This document shows, piece by piece, positions 9,201 through 16,327 of a DNA stretch of 35,473 bases. Within the stretch, counting starts at the first letter, position 1. The number at the start of each line of letters is the position of its first letter. The DNA lies in the NCBI GenBank assembly GCA_018399255.1, contig JAGYPA010000033.1:1-35473 (forward strand). Reading direction: 5' to 3'. This stretch comes from Spirochaetales bacterium. Its GTDB lineage: Bacteria; Spirochaetota; Spirochaetia; JABMQR01. The notes beneath the pieces were generated by a model. It was not told the origin of the DNA, did no database searches, and was given only the letters and a program-made list of their open reading frames with translations. Position numbers and translations under genes: made by a program.

Positions 9201-9584
9201 TATCCTGAAGCAAAGAATTCGGAAGTTGTTCTCCATTTTCCCCCTATGACCGGCTTTACCGGACAGTACGACACCAGAATCTGGGAGCATCCGCCCGGAG
9301 ATCCTGCCGATTACCGCTGGAAAAACCGCTGCCTCAGGGTCGATCCCGGATACATCGTGAGGGAACGGCTGGAATGGTATGCAACGCATATGCACAGCGC
9401 CGGAATTGATTTTCCTTACTATTACGGCTATCTCTATCGATTCAGAATTGATCTTCCCCCAGGGGTCGGATCAATCCAGCTGCCCAGGGATGCCCGCATA
9501 AAAATCCTCGCCATAACCGCATCCGTCAAAAGCCCGGTGCTGCAGAAAGCATCAATCTTACGCGATCCTTTCGATTTCCGTTAA
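6267..9584 (+). CDS. GH38 alpha-mannosidase-like protein, probable pseudoenzyme
   Basis: This 1105-residue protein follows the GH38 layout: N-terminal catalytic barrel (about 1-270), helical middle (about 280-400), and C-terminal beta domains. The match is clear in RWYPAGTALEETDAVIPSAES (96-116), LYGQRFFLREFN (121-132) and YTSQAMLKRWNRMNE. Catalytic residues are altered. The HxD metal motif reads QLD (Q29, D31). The nucleophile aspartate of LPDxxGF is glycine (G142 in MLPGSYGF). The HHDxxxGT motif reads QHTVMQGT, keeping H356 but losing its neighbours. Thus two of four zinc ligands, including the nucleophile, are missing. Family GH38 enzymes cleave alpha-mannosides; this one probably binds sugar without cleaving it. 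No signal peptide is seen. The start at 6267 fits the promoter and a GAGG/AGG site. Alignment to GH38 is from memory. Confidence 0.75.
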   Translation: MKISRLLRKKTPDTGFSEVTQLYLAAFAQLDTQFRWNYAASISRYLKQTLEENFSLLEAYPHYRFNFPGAVRYAMVKEYYPELFHRLERYIREHRWYPAGTALEETDAVIPSAESMIRNILYGQRFFLREFNYSSTDYMLPGSYGFPESLPSILAHCRISGFSTRKPRRMPRRHKQKLPFTLGIWISPNGDSVPTAIDAANCSPHSIIPSLTFAKWFSDAKRNRKKFSVPKGFRFFGRGNTGGAPHKKFINSLEKRLEKPVPRLRMEASDRIFTSLTLSEKEKLPAYTGNLLTSCRSAGSYTSQAMLKRWNRMNEQLAFAAETAAAAAFLINGSAAPYPSGKLEQAWYRVIGSQQHTVMQGTASPEAYAFTYNDEAIALNTFSSILEDAAESIARRMALHDQTVRNSKEHALLVFNAAGISRSSLTEAEISGVEYSSKLRAYDPEGNLLPMQILDQKGNQASVLLASPLPAASWTLLSAREDAHVQNPPIQYPVSVRKIDGGIQMENRLYRLKISSAGLITSIYLKEAEGLPGKEFLAAPIQYVLLREKPHPNSSESMHWHDRKRKPVIAAQTGARILVTEQGPLRATVSVEFTLGRGSRVIKKISLCSTGDEELIQITDRFSWQERGWTLKVGFPLAVSNPQTLATRELSQEQQKKNRPDLYEFPFHTWLDHTDTAGEFGMSIICPGKYGFDKPEDNILRLTLLHTPARWPLFSLFNDQATQDWGRHCTTYSLYPHRGDAAAADTETAAQKVSIPSRVFHPTAEKERHFSLRPQQPSPEKLPKRIGLYTLSTSQVSVTACKMAEDDHEKGTLILRLKENRGTPLESGELHFTTRILEAAEVSGTEQIIGNVKTFGHVLHFSIKAHGIKTFSIRLAAYPGRKYAEDLPYAFMEFPRNTRLISTNGDAAAGSGPLFPAELIPDIISNGPIPFRIEKKEDLHAVSCGGELLTLPDITPGVRADTLYILGAADTDVDGVFSYPEAKNSEVVLHFPPMTGFTGQYDTRIWEHPPGDPADYRWKNRCLRVDPGYIVRERLEWYATHMHSAGIDFPYYYGYLYRFRIDLPPGVGSIQLPRDARIKILAITASVKSPVLQKASILRDPFDFR

Positions 9585-9752
9585 CCTGACAGAAATGTCA
9601 ATCCCGGACGAATGGGCAGCCAGCTAACCAGACGAATGTCCAATCAGTTGTTTTTCCGGCAATAATCTGATACGCTGTGGCAAAATTACACTCTGCCGCA
9701 GCGTCTCGGCGTCTCAGCGTACGAAGACAGCATAGGCTCCGGGAGCACTCAG

Positions 9753-11495
9753 ATGAAGATGTCAAAACTTTTTTCCAGAACCTTACGGGAAGCACCTGCC
9801 GGTGCCGAAAGCAAAGGATACGAATATCTCCTGCGGGCAGGGTTTATCACCCAGCTCGGAGCCGGCATCTTTACCGCCCTTCCCCTCGGATATCGGTCAA
9901 TCAAAAAAATCGAACAGATTATCAGGGAAGAAATGGACGGCATCGGGGGTCAGGAAATACTGATGCCTGTCGTGAACCCGGCTGACATCTGGAAAGAGAC
10001 CGGCCGCTATTTCAGCATCGACAAGGAACTGAGCCGCTTCAAGGATCGTGTCGGCAGGGATATGGTCCTTGCCATGACCCATGAAGAGGCCGTTACCGAC
10101 GCTGCCCGGCAGCAGATGGATTCCTATAAGCGCCTGCCCTCCCTGGTCTACCAGATTCAAACCAAGTGGCGCGACGATCCCCGTCCCCGGGCCGGCCTGA
10201 TCAGGGTCCGGGAATTTACCATGAAAGACAGCTACTCCTTTGACCGCGACTGGGAGGGCCTCGAAAAGCAGTATCAGGCCCATTATGATGCCTATTTCAG
10301 AATCTTCTCACGCTGCGGGCTTTCCGTTACCGCCGTCGGTTCCGATTCGGGAATGATGGGAGGAAAAATAGCCCACGAATATATGTATCTCTCTCCCATA
10401 GGAGAAGACACCATCATCACCTGCCCCGAATGCGGCATGACTGCCAACCGGCAAGTTGCAAAATTCCGTAAAGAACTGTTTCCCGAAGAGACGCTGCTCG
10501 ATCCGGAAACGGTCGAAACTCCCGGTGCGGCCACCATAGCCGGACTGGCGGAATTTCTCTCCATCCCGACCCGCAAAACGGCAAAAGCCATCTTCATGAT
10601 GGGCACTTTTACAGATCCCGCGGGAATCCCGGAAGAACGCCTCATTGCGGCGGTCATCCGCGGAGACCTCGATGTTGAGGAAGCCAAACTGCAGAACTCC
10701 GCCCGGGCAAACAGCCTCAGACCGGCACATGAAGAGGAGATCCGGGCAGCCGGCATGGAGCCGGGCTACGGATCCCCCATAGGGGCCGCCGAAGGAACGA
10801 TCGTAATCGTGGACGACAGTGCTGCAGGATCATCAAATCTCGTTGCCGGGGCAAACAAGCCCGGATACCACATACTCAATACAAATTTCGAGCGTGACTA
10901 TTCCGGTACCGTCGCCGACATTGCCAGTGCCAATGCAGGATATGCCTGTCATACCTGCGGGGCCCCCCTCAAGATGAGCCGCGGAATAGAGGTAGGAAAT
11001 ATCTTCCAGCTCGGCACCCGCTACTCAGAAACGCTCGGCTGCCTTTTCCAGGATGAGGACGGCACCCGGAAACCGGTGGTCATGGGCTCCTATGGAATCG
11101 GCGTCGGCCGTCTGCTTGCCTGCCTTGCTGAAGAGTATCATGATGAGTCCGGTCTCAAGCTTCCAGCCTCGGTGGCGCCGTTCAGCGTTCACCTGATCAG
11201 CCTGGTAAAAGAGAGCGAACTTCCTGACCAGCTCTATGCAGATCTCGTCAAAGCAGGAATCGATGTCCTTCTCGACGACCGCAAAGATTCCCCGGGGGTC
11301 AAGTTCAACGATGCCGACCTTATCGGAATTCCCGTCCGCGTTGTTGTCGGGAACCGGGCTCTCAAGCAAAATGCCGTCGAGGTAAAACTGCGGTCCGGAA
11401 GTGAAAATGCCGATACGGCAGCCGAACTGGTGCCGATCGATTCGCTCACCGCAAGGATTGCAGAAATCCTGGTAAATATGCAGAAAACCAGCTAA
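9753..11495 (+). CDS. proS: Prolyl-tRNA synthetase (bacterial type)
   Basis: This 580-residue class II synthetase joins proline to tRNA-Pro in the cytoplasm. The N-terminus MSKLFSRTLREAPAGAES is diagnostic of the bacterial ProS type. The class II motif 2 region is RVREFTMKDSYSFD and motif 3 is GSYGIGVGRLLACLAEE. Between motifs 2 and 3, at about residues 225-390, lies the YbaK-like editing insertion that removes misacylated Ala. The anticodon-binding domain closes the protein. Full length for the family. A GGGAG site lies just upstream of the ATG at 9753; a second ATG lies at 9759. It is a solitary plus-strand gene. Confidence 0.97.
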   Translation: MKMSKLFSRTLREAPAGAESKGYEYLLRAGFITQLGAGIFTALPLGYRSIKKIEQIIREEMDGIGGQEILMPVVNPADIWKETGRYFSIDKELSRFKDRVGRDMVLAMTHEEAVTDAARQQMDSYKRLPSLVYQIQTKWRDDPRPRAGLIRVREFTMKDSYSFDRDWEGLEKQYQAHYDAYFRIFSRCGLSVTAVGSDSGMMGGKIAHEYMYLSPIGEDTIITCPECGMTANRQVAKFRKELFPEETLLDPETVETPGAATIAGLAEFLSIPTRKTAKAIFMMGTFTDPAGIPEERLIAAVIRGDLDVEEAKLQNSARANSLRPAHEEEIRAAGMEPGYGSPIGAAEGTIVIVDDSAAGSSNLVAGANKPGYHILNTNFERDYSGTVADIASANAGYACHTCGAPLKMSRGIEVGNIFQLGTRYSETLGCLFQDEDGTRKPVVMGSYGIGVGRLLACLAEEYHDESGLKLPASVAPFSVHLISLVKESELPDQLYADLVKAGIDVLLDDRKDSPGVKFNDADLIGIPVRVVVGNRALKQNAVEVKLRSGSENADTAAELVPIDSLTARIAEILVNMQKTS

Positions 11496-11581
11496 AGAGA
11501 CTGGCAGGCCGGATCCCCCCCCGGCAGCTGCGCTGAAAACCGGACTGAAGCGGGAATATTGCCAAAAAACTTTTAATTTTG

Positions 11582-11595
11582 TGTATTAAAATACA
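11582..11595. promoter_or_regulatory. TGTATT inverted repeat upstream of hppA promoter
   Basis: TGTATT-AA-AATACA (6+2+6) lies just upstream of the predicted hppA -35 box, in an A+T-rich block. It could be an activator or repressor site; no regulator is identified. Confidence 0.25.
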
Positions 11596-11600
11596 TTTTT

Positions 11601-11628
11601 TTGGCATATTTATGCATAACTCTATACA
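11601..11628 (+). promoter_or_regulatory. Predicted promoter of hppA
   Basis: TTGGCA (11601-11606) and TATACA (11623-11628) are separated by 16 bp, a good sigma-70-type pair. Transcription would start near 11635 and give a leader of about 155 nt before the hppA ATG. Confidence 0.45.
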
Positions 11629-11631
11629 AAG

Positions 11632-11726
11632 ATATCGATTTCCGATATGCTGTCCACGGGTTATGGGGGCCGCTCAGCTATTCAGGCAGAGCCGGACCCG
11701 GGGTGACGGCAACCGGGGAATTGCCG
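11632..11726 (+). promoter_or_regulatory. Structured 5' leader of hppA, type unknown
   Basis: The leader opens with a hairpin ATATCG/CGATAT (11632-11637, 11643-11648). It also contains a second stem CGGCAA/TTGCCG (11707-11712, 11721-11726) with an eight-base CCGGGGAA loop, preceded by G+C-rich GCCGGACCCGG. The rest up to 11790 ends in an A+T-rich, A/G-containing run before the ATG. I compared it from memory with ydaO, glycine, TPP, cobalamin and c-di-GMP-I riboswitch cores and found no match. It may be a regulatory RNA or only incidental structure. Confidence 0.25.
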
Positions 11727-11790
11727 GCAGATACTACCTGGAGTTTCCAACAACATCGCCAAAATTATCTCATTAAGGATACGGAAGCGT

Positions 11791-13950
11791 ATGATTGGTT
11801 TAGTTATTGTTGCCGCCGTAGCGGCCCTGGCTTTTGCAGCCATCAACTTTTACGGAATGAAACGCCGTGAAAGCGGAACGGAGCTGATGCAGGAGATTGC
11901 ATCGGCTATTCAGGAGGGTGCCGATGCTTTCATCCGGCACGAATACAAAATTATCGCTATTGTCGCTGCATTAATTGCGGTCCTGCTGACCGTCGTAATC
12001 GAATGGTATGCTGGAGCTGCCTTTCTGCTGGGAGCCGTAATGAGCGCCAGCGCCGGGTGGATCGGCATGAAAATTGCCACCATTTCCAATGTCAGGGTTT
12101 CCAACGAAGCCAGAAAAACCCTCGATATCGGCAAGACCCTCAAGGTCGCCTTTCAGGGCGGAAGCGTCATGGGGCTAAGCGTCGGCGGCTTTGCACTGCT
12201 CGGTCTTTTCATCATTTACATCGTTTTCGGACAGCTTATGGGACAGATAAAGCCTGAGAACCTGGTTTTCCATAAAAACTGGCTGGGCATCAGCGATATT
12301 CCCTTTACCATGACGGTATCGAGCTATGCCCTCGGCTGCTCGATCATCGCCATGTTCAACCGTGTCGGCGGCGGAATCTATACCAAAGCAGCCGACATGG
12401 GCGCCGATCTGGTCGGTAAGACCGAAGCGGGAATTCCCGAAGACGACCCCCGTAACCCGGCAACCATTGCCGATAATGTGGGTGACAACGTCGGCGATGT
12501 GGCCGGTCTTGGATCGGACCTTCTGGAGAGCTACGTCGGATCGCTGATATCGGCCGTTGTCCTGGCTGCCTATACCTTTTTTTCGGCTAAGGGAAGCGGT
12601 ATACGGATCAGCGAAGCCCTGGTAAGCAAGCTGATAAGCTTTCCGCTCATTTTTGCTGCCCTCGGGCTGTTCTCGTCAATTATCGGGATCCTCTATCTGA
12701 TGATCAAGAAAGTTTCGAAGAACCCCCACAAGGAGCTCAACAGAGCTACCATGGCCGGGGCAGGATTTACCCTGATATCGACCGGAATCATGACCTGGTT
12801 CTTCTTTCAGGGCCAGGAGCTTGCCGGGATACAGTTCAACCTCGGAGTCCTTTCCCCCTGGGTCTGTGCTGTTCTCGGAATTATCAGCGGGATTGTGATC
12901 GGCCAGCTGGCAGAACGGTATACCAGCTACGACTTCAAGCCTACCCAGGGCATTGCCGCCGCATCCAGTGAAGGACCTGCCCTCACGATTACCCAGGGTA
13001 TGGCCGTCGGCATGATTTCGGTCATCGCCCCGGTTATCATGCTGGCAGTAACCATCATTGCCGCAAATGCAGCTGCAGGTCTCTACGGGGTCGCCATGGC
13101 TGCCATCGGCATGCTCTCCTTTGTCACCGTTACGGTTTCTGTCGATACCTACGGACCTATCGCCGATAATGCCGGCGGTATAAGCGAGATGGCCAAGCTC
13201 GATCCTGCAGTCCGGGATATTACCGATGAACTCGATGCGGTCGGAAACACTACCGCCGCCATCGGGAAAGGTTTTGCCATCGGTTCCGCCGCCCTGGCAG
13301 CCCTCTCGCTCTTCGCCTCATACCTCTATGCCCAGGCCGGGGAAACTTCGGCTGGCGGTATCGATCTGGTTCTGAACATGGTCAGCACTATGACGCTGGC
13401 CGGTGCCCTCGTCGGGGCAGCCTTGCCTTATCTCTTCTCCGGCATCCTGATCAACGCCGTGGCAAATGCCGCCAGAAAGATGGTTCAGGAGGTACGCAGA
13501 CAGTTCAAGGCCGATCCGGGAATCATCACCGGAGAAAGCAAGCCGGACTACAAGACCTGCATAGAGATTTCCTCAGCCGGAGCCCTCTCCGAAATGAAAG
13601 TTCCGGCCCTGATTTCCGTCCTTACGCCGCTGCTCTCCGGCTTCATATTCGGAGCCGAATTTGTCGGCGGGCTGCTTATCGGAACTACGCTCTCCTCGAT
13701 CATGCTGGCCCTCTATACGGCAAACGCCGGCGGAGCATGGGACAACGGAAAAAAATATATTGAACAGGGACGCTACGGCGGCAAGGGATCAGATGCCCAT
13801 AAGGCTGCCGTTGTCGGGGATACGGTCGGGGATCCGCTTAAGGATACGGTTGGTCCGTCACTTGATATCCTTATCAAGATTATGGCAATCATCTCCCTTA
13901 TATCGGTCTCAATTTTCTCAAAATACAATCTGTTTGCCCTTCTCAAGTAG
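11791..13950 (+). CDS. hppA: Membrane-bound pyrophosphatase, predicted K+-dependent, likely Na+-pumping
   Basis: This 719-residue protein with about 16 membrane helices hydrolyses pyrophosphate and pumps ions across the membrane. The active-site motif EAGIPEDDPRNPATIADNVG starts at residue 212; a second acidic motif, DTYGPIADNAGGISEM, follows. Residues A489 and G492 in GNTTAAIGKG match the Ala and Gly/Ala pair of K+-dependent enzymes (K and T mark K+-independent ones). The gate glutamate is E246 in SDLLESYVG, with D243. This is the position used by the Thermotoga maritima Na+-PPase, one helical turn before that of plant H+-PPases. Some H+ pumps share it, so Na+ pumping is likely, not proven. 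The start ATG follows AAGGATACGGAAGCGT. It may recover energy from biosynthetic pyrophosphate in an ATP-limited anaerobe. Confidence 0.96.
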   Translation: MIGLVIVAAVAALAFAAINFYGMKRRESGTELMQEIASAIQEGADAFIRHEYKIIAIVAALIAVLLTVVIEWYAGAAFLLGAVMSASAGWIGMKIATISNVRVSNEARKTLDIGKTLKVAFQGGSVMGLSVGGFALLGLFIIYIVFGQLMGQIKPENLVFHKNWLGISDIPFTMTVSSYALGCSIIAMFNRVGGGIYTKAADMGADLVGKTEAGIPEDDPRNPATIADNVGDNVGDVAGLGSDLLESYVGSLISAVVLAAYTFFSAKGSGIRISEALVSKLISFPLIFAALGLFSSIIGILYLMIKKVSKNPHKELNRATMAGAGFTLISTGIMTWFFFQGQELAGIQFNLGVLSPWVCAVLGIISGIVIGQLAERYTSYDFKPTQGIAAASSEGPALTITQGMAVGMISVIAPVIMLAVTIIAANAAAGLYGVAMAAIGMLSFVTVTVSVDTYGPIADNAGGISEMAKLDPAVRDITDELDAVGNTTAAIGKGFAIGSAALAALSLFASYLYAQAGETSAGGIDLVLNMVSTMTLAGALVGAALPYLFSGILINAVANAARKMVQEVRRQFKADPGIITGESKPDYKTCIEISSAGALSEMKVPALISVLTPLLSGFIFGAEFVGGLLIGTTLSSIMLALYTANAGGAWDNGKKYIEQGRYGGKGSDAHKAAVVGDTVGDPLKDTVGPSLDILIKIMAIISLISVSIFSKYNLFALLK

Positions 13951-13965
13951 GAAGAAGCATTCATC

Positions 13966-14029
13966 AGATCTACCGGAAGAACCGGAACTCGATATACCAT
14001 TCCGGCTTGACCCATGGTATAGTAGATCT
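13966..14029 (+). promoter_or_regulatory. Nested inverted repeats abutting a Shine-Dalgarno
   Basis: AGATCTAC (13966-13973) pairs with GTAGATCT (14022-14029), and inside it TATACCAT (13993-14000) pairs with ATGGTATA (14014-14021). The right arms are contiguous and end one base before the CAGGAGG ribosome-binding site of the next gene. No U-tract follows, so this is more likely translational control or 5'-end protection than termination of hppA. Confidence 0.4.
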
Positions 14030-14042
14030 CAGGAGGATTTAC

Positions 14043-14813
14043 ATGATTTACTACTATCTTACAGTCTTCCCCATGGAAGCTTTGATTGCATCCGAGCTTG
14101 ATCCGCAGGCTTTCAGTTCATATATGGCTACCGGTTCCCGTAAAGGGGCCGCCGAACAGCTGGTCTTTATTGAAGTCGAGGGCAGCTTTGACGGACCGTT
14201 CGACTGGGATTTTGCCAAAAGCAAGTGCGTCCCGCACAGCAATGGTGATCCTAAGCACTCGCTCTATCTTTCTATTTACCGGGTTCTCGAAAACGTACCC
14301 CACACGGCCATGAAAAGCATGTATCTGGTAACCAAGGACGGGCGCTCCCTGCAGCTCTATAAGAGCAAGAGCAAGGTTCCGGGCAACTGGAAGGGCTATG
14401 CGATGTATCAGGAACTCTGCCCCGTCAGCCCTCTGGTAGCAAGCTCACTCAACCCCCAGCAGTTCGGCGAGTACATGATCAGCGATGCGGACAAGGTTAC
14501 CGTTCCCGCCCTGGTGTTTGCCGATGTCCGCGTTATCGATCTCGATGATTTTGAGAACAGCGGCAATGTAGGCTCGATGTACGACCGCAATCTCGAGCAT
14601 ATGAAAAGCTGTATAGAAGCGGTGAAATCCGAGGAGACCAAAAAGGTCACCAAAACGGTGGATCGCTCATTCAGCAGCAATTTTTCCTATCAGATTATCG
14701 ATACCGGCATCTATGCGGCGGCAAAGGACGAGGTGGTTATTTTTTCCATGCCGACCTATGAGGAACTTCGCCAGAACCACTACGACTGGGGACGATCCGC
14801 AAATATTTTCTGA
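14043..14813 (+). CDS. Protein of unknown function with internal duplication
   Basis: This 256-residue soluble protein has no signal peptide or membrane helix, and I recognise no family. The start at 14043 is fixed by AGGAGG (14031-14036). Two segments are alike. Residues 9-46 contain LIASELDPQAFSSYM and QLVFIEVE. Residues 126-163 contain LVASSLNPQQFGEYM and ALVFADVR. Thus the protein is probably two copies of one domain of about 115 residues, each starting with P-x-x-x-L-x-A-S-x-L-x-P-Q-x-F. The first copy is followed by a Lys-rich stretch (QLYKSKSKVPGNWKG). The second is followed by a helical region (residues 180-205). It lies 92 bp after hppA with its own leader hairpin and a strong terminator behind, so it may be a one-gene unit or the end of the hppA transcript. 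Confidence 0.7.
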   Translation: MIYYYLTVFPMEALIASELDPQAFSSYMATGSRKGAAEQLVFIEVEGSFDGPFDWDFAKSKCVPHSNGDPKHSLYLSIYRVLENVPHTAMKSMYLVTKDGRSLQLYKSKSKVPGNWKGYAMYQELCPVSPLVASSLNPQQFGEYMISDADKVTVPALVFADVRVIDLDDFENSGNVGSMYDRNLEHMKSCIEAVKSEETKKVTKTVDRSFSSNFSYQIIDTGIYAAAKDEVVIFSMPTYEELRQNHYDWGRSANIF

Positions 14814-14841
14814 GCTTTGGCAGAACGACCTATCTCTGTAG

Positions 14842-14911
14842 GTCTGTCAGCGTAAGTCTGTCAGCGTAAGTCTGTCAGCATAAGTCTGTCAGCATAAGTC
14901 TGTCAGACTTA
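14842..14911. repeat. 14-bp tandem repeat ending in a palindrome
   Basis: The unit GTCTGTCAGCGTAA occurs twice, then twice as GTCTGTCAGCATAA, then as a nine-base partial copy (14842-14906). The junction of the last copies with the flank makes a perfect palindrome, TAAGTCTG-T-CAGACTTA (14895-14911). The array lies between the stop codon of the duplicated protein and its terminator, so it would be transcribed as a 3' UTR. Confidence 0.85.
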
Positions 14912-14939
14912 CAAAACACTATAATCGAACATAAAACAT

Positions 14940-14976
14940 AACCGGTCCGGAATTTATTTTCTGGTCCGGTTTTTTA
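14940..14976 (+). terminator. Intrinsic terminator
   Basis: AACCGG (14940-14945) and CC (14947-14948) pair with GG (14963-14964) and CCGGTT (14966-14971), with a single T-T mismatch and a 14-base loop. The stem runs into a T-tract (14970-14975). It ends the transcript of the preceding gene, or of hppA plus that gene, and separates it from the transporter operon. Confidence 0.75.
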
Positions 14977-15005
14977 TTGCACAGGGTAGTAATTTATGCT
15001 ATAAA
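14977..15005 (+). promoter_or_regulatory. Promoter of the MFS/ABC transporter operon
   Basis: TTGCAC (14977-14982) and TATAAA (15000-15005) are 17 bp apart, and TGC directly before the -10 adds an extended -10. The predicted start site is about 15011-15012. The promoter directly follows the terminator of the preceding unit. Confidence 0.55.
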
Positions 15006-15009
15006 CTTT

Positions 15010-15025
15010 GTTAATAGGTATTAAC
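15010..15025. promoter_or_regulatory. Operator-like palindrome at the transporter operon start site
   Basis: GTTAATA-GG-TATTAAC is a perfect 7+2+7 inverted repeat that covers the predicted transcription start of the MFS/ABC operon. A protein bound here would block the promoter, so a dimeric repressor (MarR, TetR or ArsR type) is plausible. No regulator gene lies next to it. The remaining sequence to the ATG at 15116 is an untranslated leader without a clear motif. Confidence 0.45.
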
Positions 15026-15115
15026 TTTTGTTATTTGCATTAATGGCGATCTGTCCGACGGACTGGCCATGTCTTATGCCAATAACATCTTTTGTCTATA
15101 AAAAAGGAGGTCAGG

Positions 15116-16327
15116 ATGAAAACAGGTTCACCGCTGCGTAAAGTGACAGCTGCCGGATTTTCAACGCTTTTTGTTATTACCGCAACAGCCCTGCTGCATG
15201 CAAACAAAGCAGAGTTTATACTTGACCGCTTCCCCTCAGTCTCTTCGGTACAGTTTGCCCTTTTCGATTCTGTCCTCTATCTGGCCTATCTCATTGGTGG
15301 GATTGGCATAGGAATCATTTCTGCAGGAACGGGTAAAAGAAAGCTCTATATTCTTATCGGCTCCTTTGGGACAGCTGCATCAACGCTAATACTCACATTC
15401 CTGGACACCTATACGGTTATTCTTGCCGTTCGTTTCTTTCAGGGCCTGTTTGCCGTCTCGGCCTGGCAGATGCTGATGACCCTGGTGCTGGATCTCTCCA
15501 ATCCTGCAAATCGTGGAAAGCATATGGGAATATTCGGTACCCTTATGGGTTTAGCAATGGGAACCTCTCCTGCAGCCGGCGGATTCCTTGCTTCGGTTTC
15601 ACTGTTTACCCCCTATTATGCAGGCAGCGCTGCTGCTCTTGCGGCATTCTTTACTGCGTCCCTGTTTCTTGAAGACCCTGAAAAAATCTCTGGAAAAGAA
15701 AGAAAGCCCTCATACAAAAACATGTTTTTGCTGATCGCTAAAAAACCTCTTATAATCGTCCCCTCTCTCTTTAATTTTGTCGACCGCCTGCATATGGGCT
15801 TTATTATCTTTGCACTGCCGCTCCTGATACGGGACGTGCTGCTGCTGCCCCCGTCATATCGGGGCCTGATCCTTGGTATCAATGGAACCATGTACATAAT
15901 TCTTCAATATCCCATAGGCAGACTCTCTGATACCGTCGGGCGCTATCGTCTGCTCGTTATCGGCAGCCTGGGGTATGGAATCCTCCTGGGACTGGCTGGT
16001 CCGGCAGCAGCGCTGGGCTTCGTCCCTCTGGCAATTCTTTTTGCCGTACTCGGTATTTTTTCCGGATTTACCGGTCCTCCAAATTCTGCTTTATTGGGAG
16101 ACCTTGTCGAACCCGACGAAAATCCCCTTGCTATGGGCATTTTTTCCCTATGGGGAAACATCGGAATTGTTGCCGGCCCGATGATTGCCGCTTTTTTTTA
16201 TCAGCAGTCTCTAACTGCCGCTTTTCTGGCTGCAGGAATAATCGAATTGACGACATTAGGTATCGGGATGGTTATGCTGAAAATCTGGACTGATAACCAT
16301 ATGTTTTCGGAGAAAAGAAGTGCTTGA
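15116..16327 (+). CDS. Major facilitator superfamily transporter
   Basis: This 403-residue protein has twelve predicted membrane helices in two six-helix halves. Between helices 2 and 3 is a loop with GTGKRKLYILIGS. Helices 4-5 contain FQGLFAVSAWQMLMTLVLDL. The second half repeats the motif A-like loop as GRLSDTVGRYRLLVIGS. It is an inner-membrane drug/metabolite:H+ antiporter or importer; the substrate is unknown. The start at 15116 is set by AAAGGAGG ahead of it. Its stop overlaps the GTG start of the next ABC gene by eight bases, so the three genes 15116-19671 form one operon. An MFS protein beside a paired ABC transporter is also seen in siderophore loci (for example the ybtX/ybtPQ arrangement), so a metal-chelate role is a second possibility. 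Confidence 0.85.
   Translation: MKTGSPLRKVTAAGFSTLFVITATALLHANKAEFILDRFPSVSSVQFALFDSVLYLAYLIGGIGIGIISAGTGKRKLYILIGSFGTAASTLILTFLDTYTVILAVRFFQGLFAVSAWQMLMTLVLDLSNPANRGKHMGIFGTLMGLAMGTSPAAGGFLASVSLFTPYYAGSAAALAAFFTASLFLEDPEKISGKERKPSYKNMFLLIAKKPLIIVPSLFNFVDRLHMGFIIFALPLLIRDVLLLPPSYRGLILGINGTMYIILQYPIGRLSDTVGRYRLLVIGSLGYGILLGLAGPAAALGFVPLAILFAVLGIFSGFTGPPNSALLGDLVEPDENPLAMGIFSLWGNIGIVAGPMIAAFFYQQSLTAAFLAAGIIELTTLGIGMVMLKIWTDNHMFSEKRSA

Noticed and set aside
6267..9584. Active alpha-mannosidase
   Set aside because: The catalytic nucleophile position is glycine and one zinc ligand is glutamine. Calling it an enzyme would mislead.
11635..11790. ydaO (c-di-AMP) riboswitch before hppA
   Set aside because: A GCCGG-ACC-GGGG-like string recalls part of the ydaO core, but the CCCGACAGCUAACC-type conserved segment is absent. 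The likeness is too thin to call.
14842..14911. CRISPR array
   Set aside because: The unit is only 14 bp and is tandem, with no unique spacers and no cas genes near.
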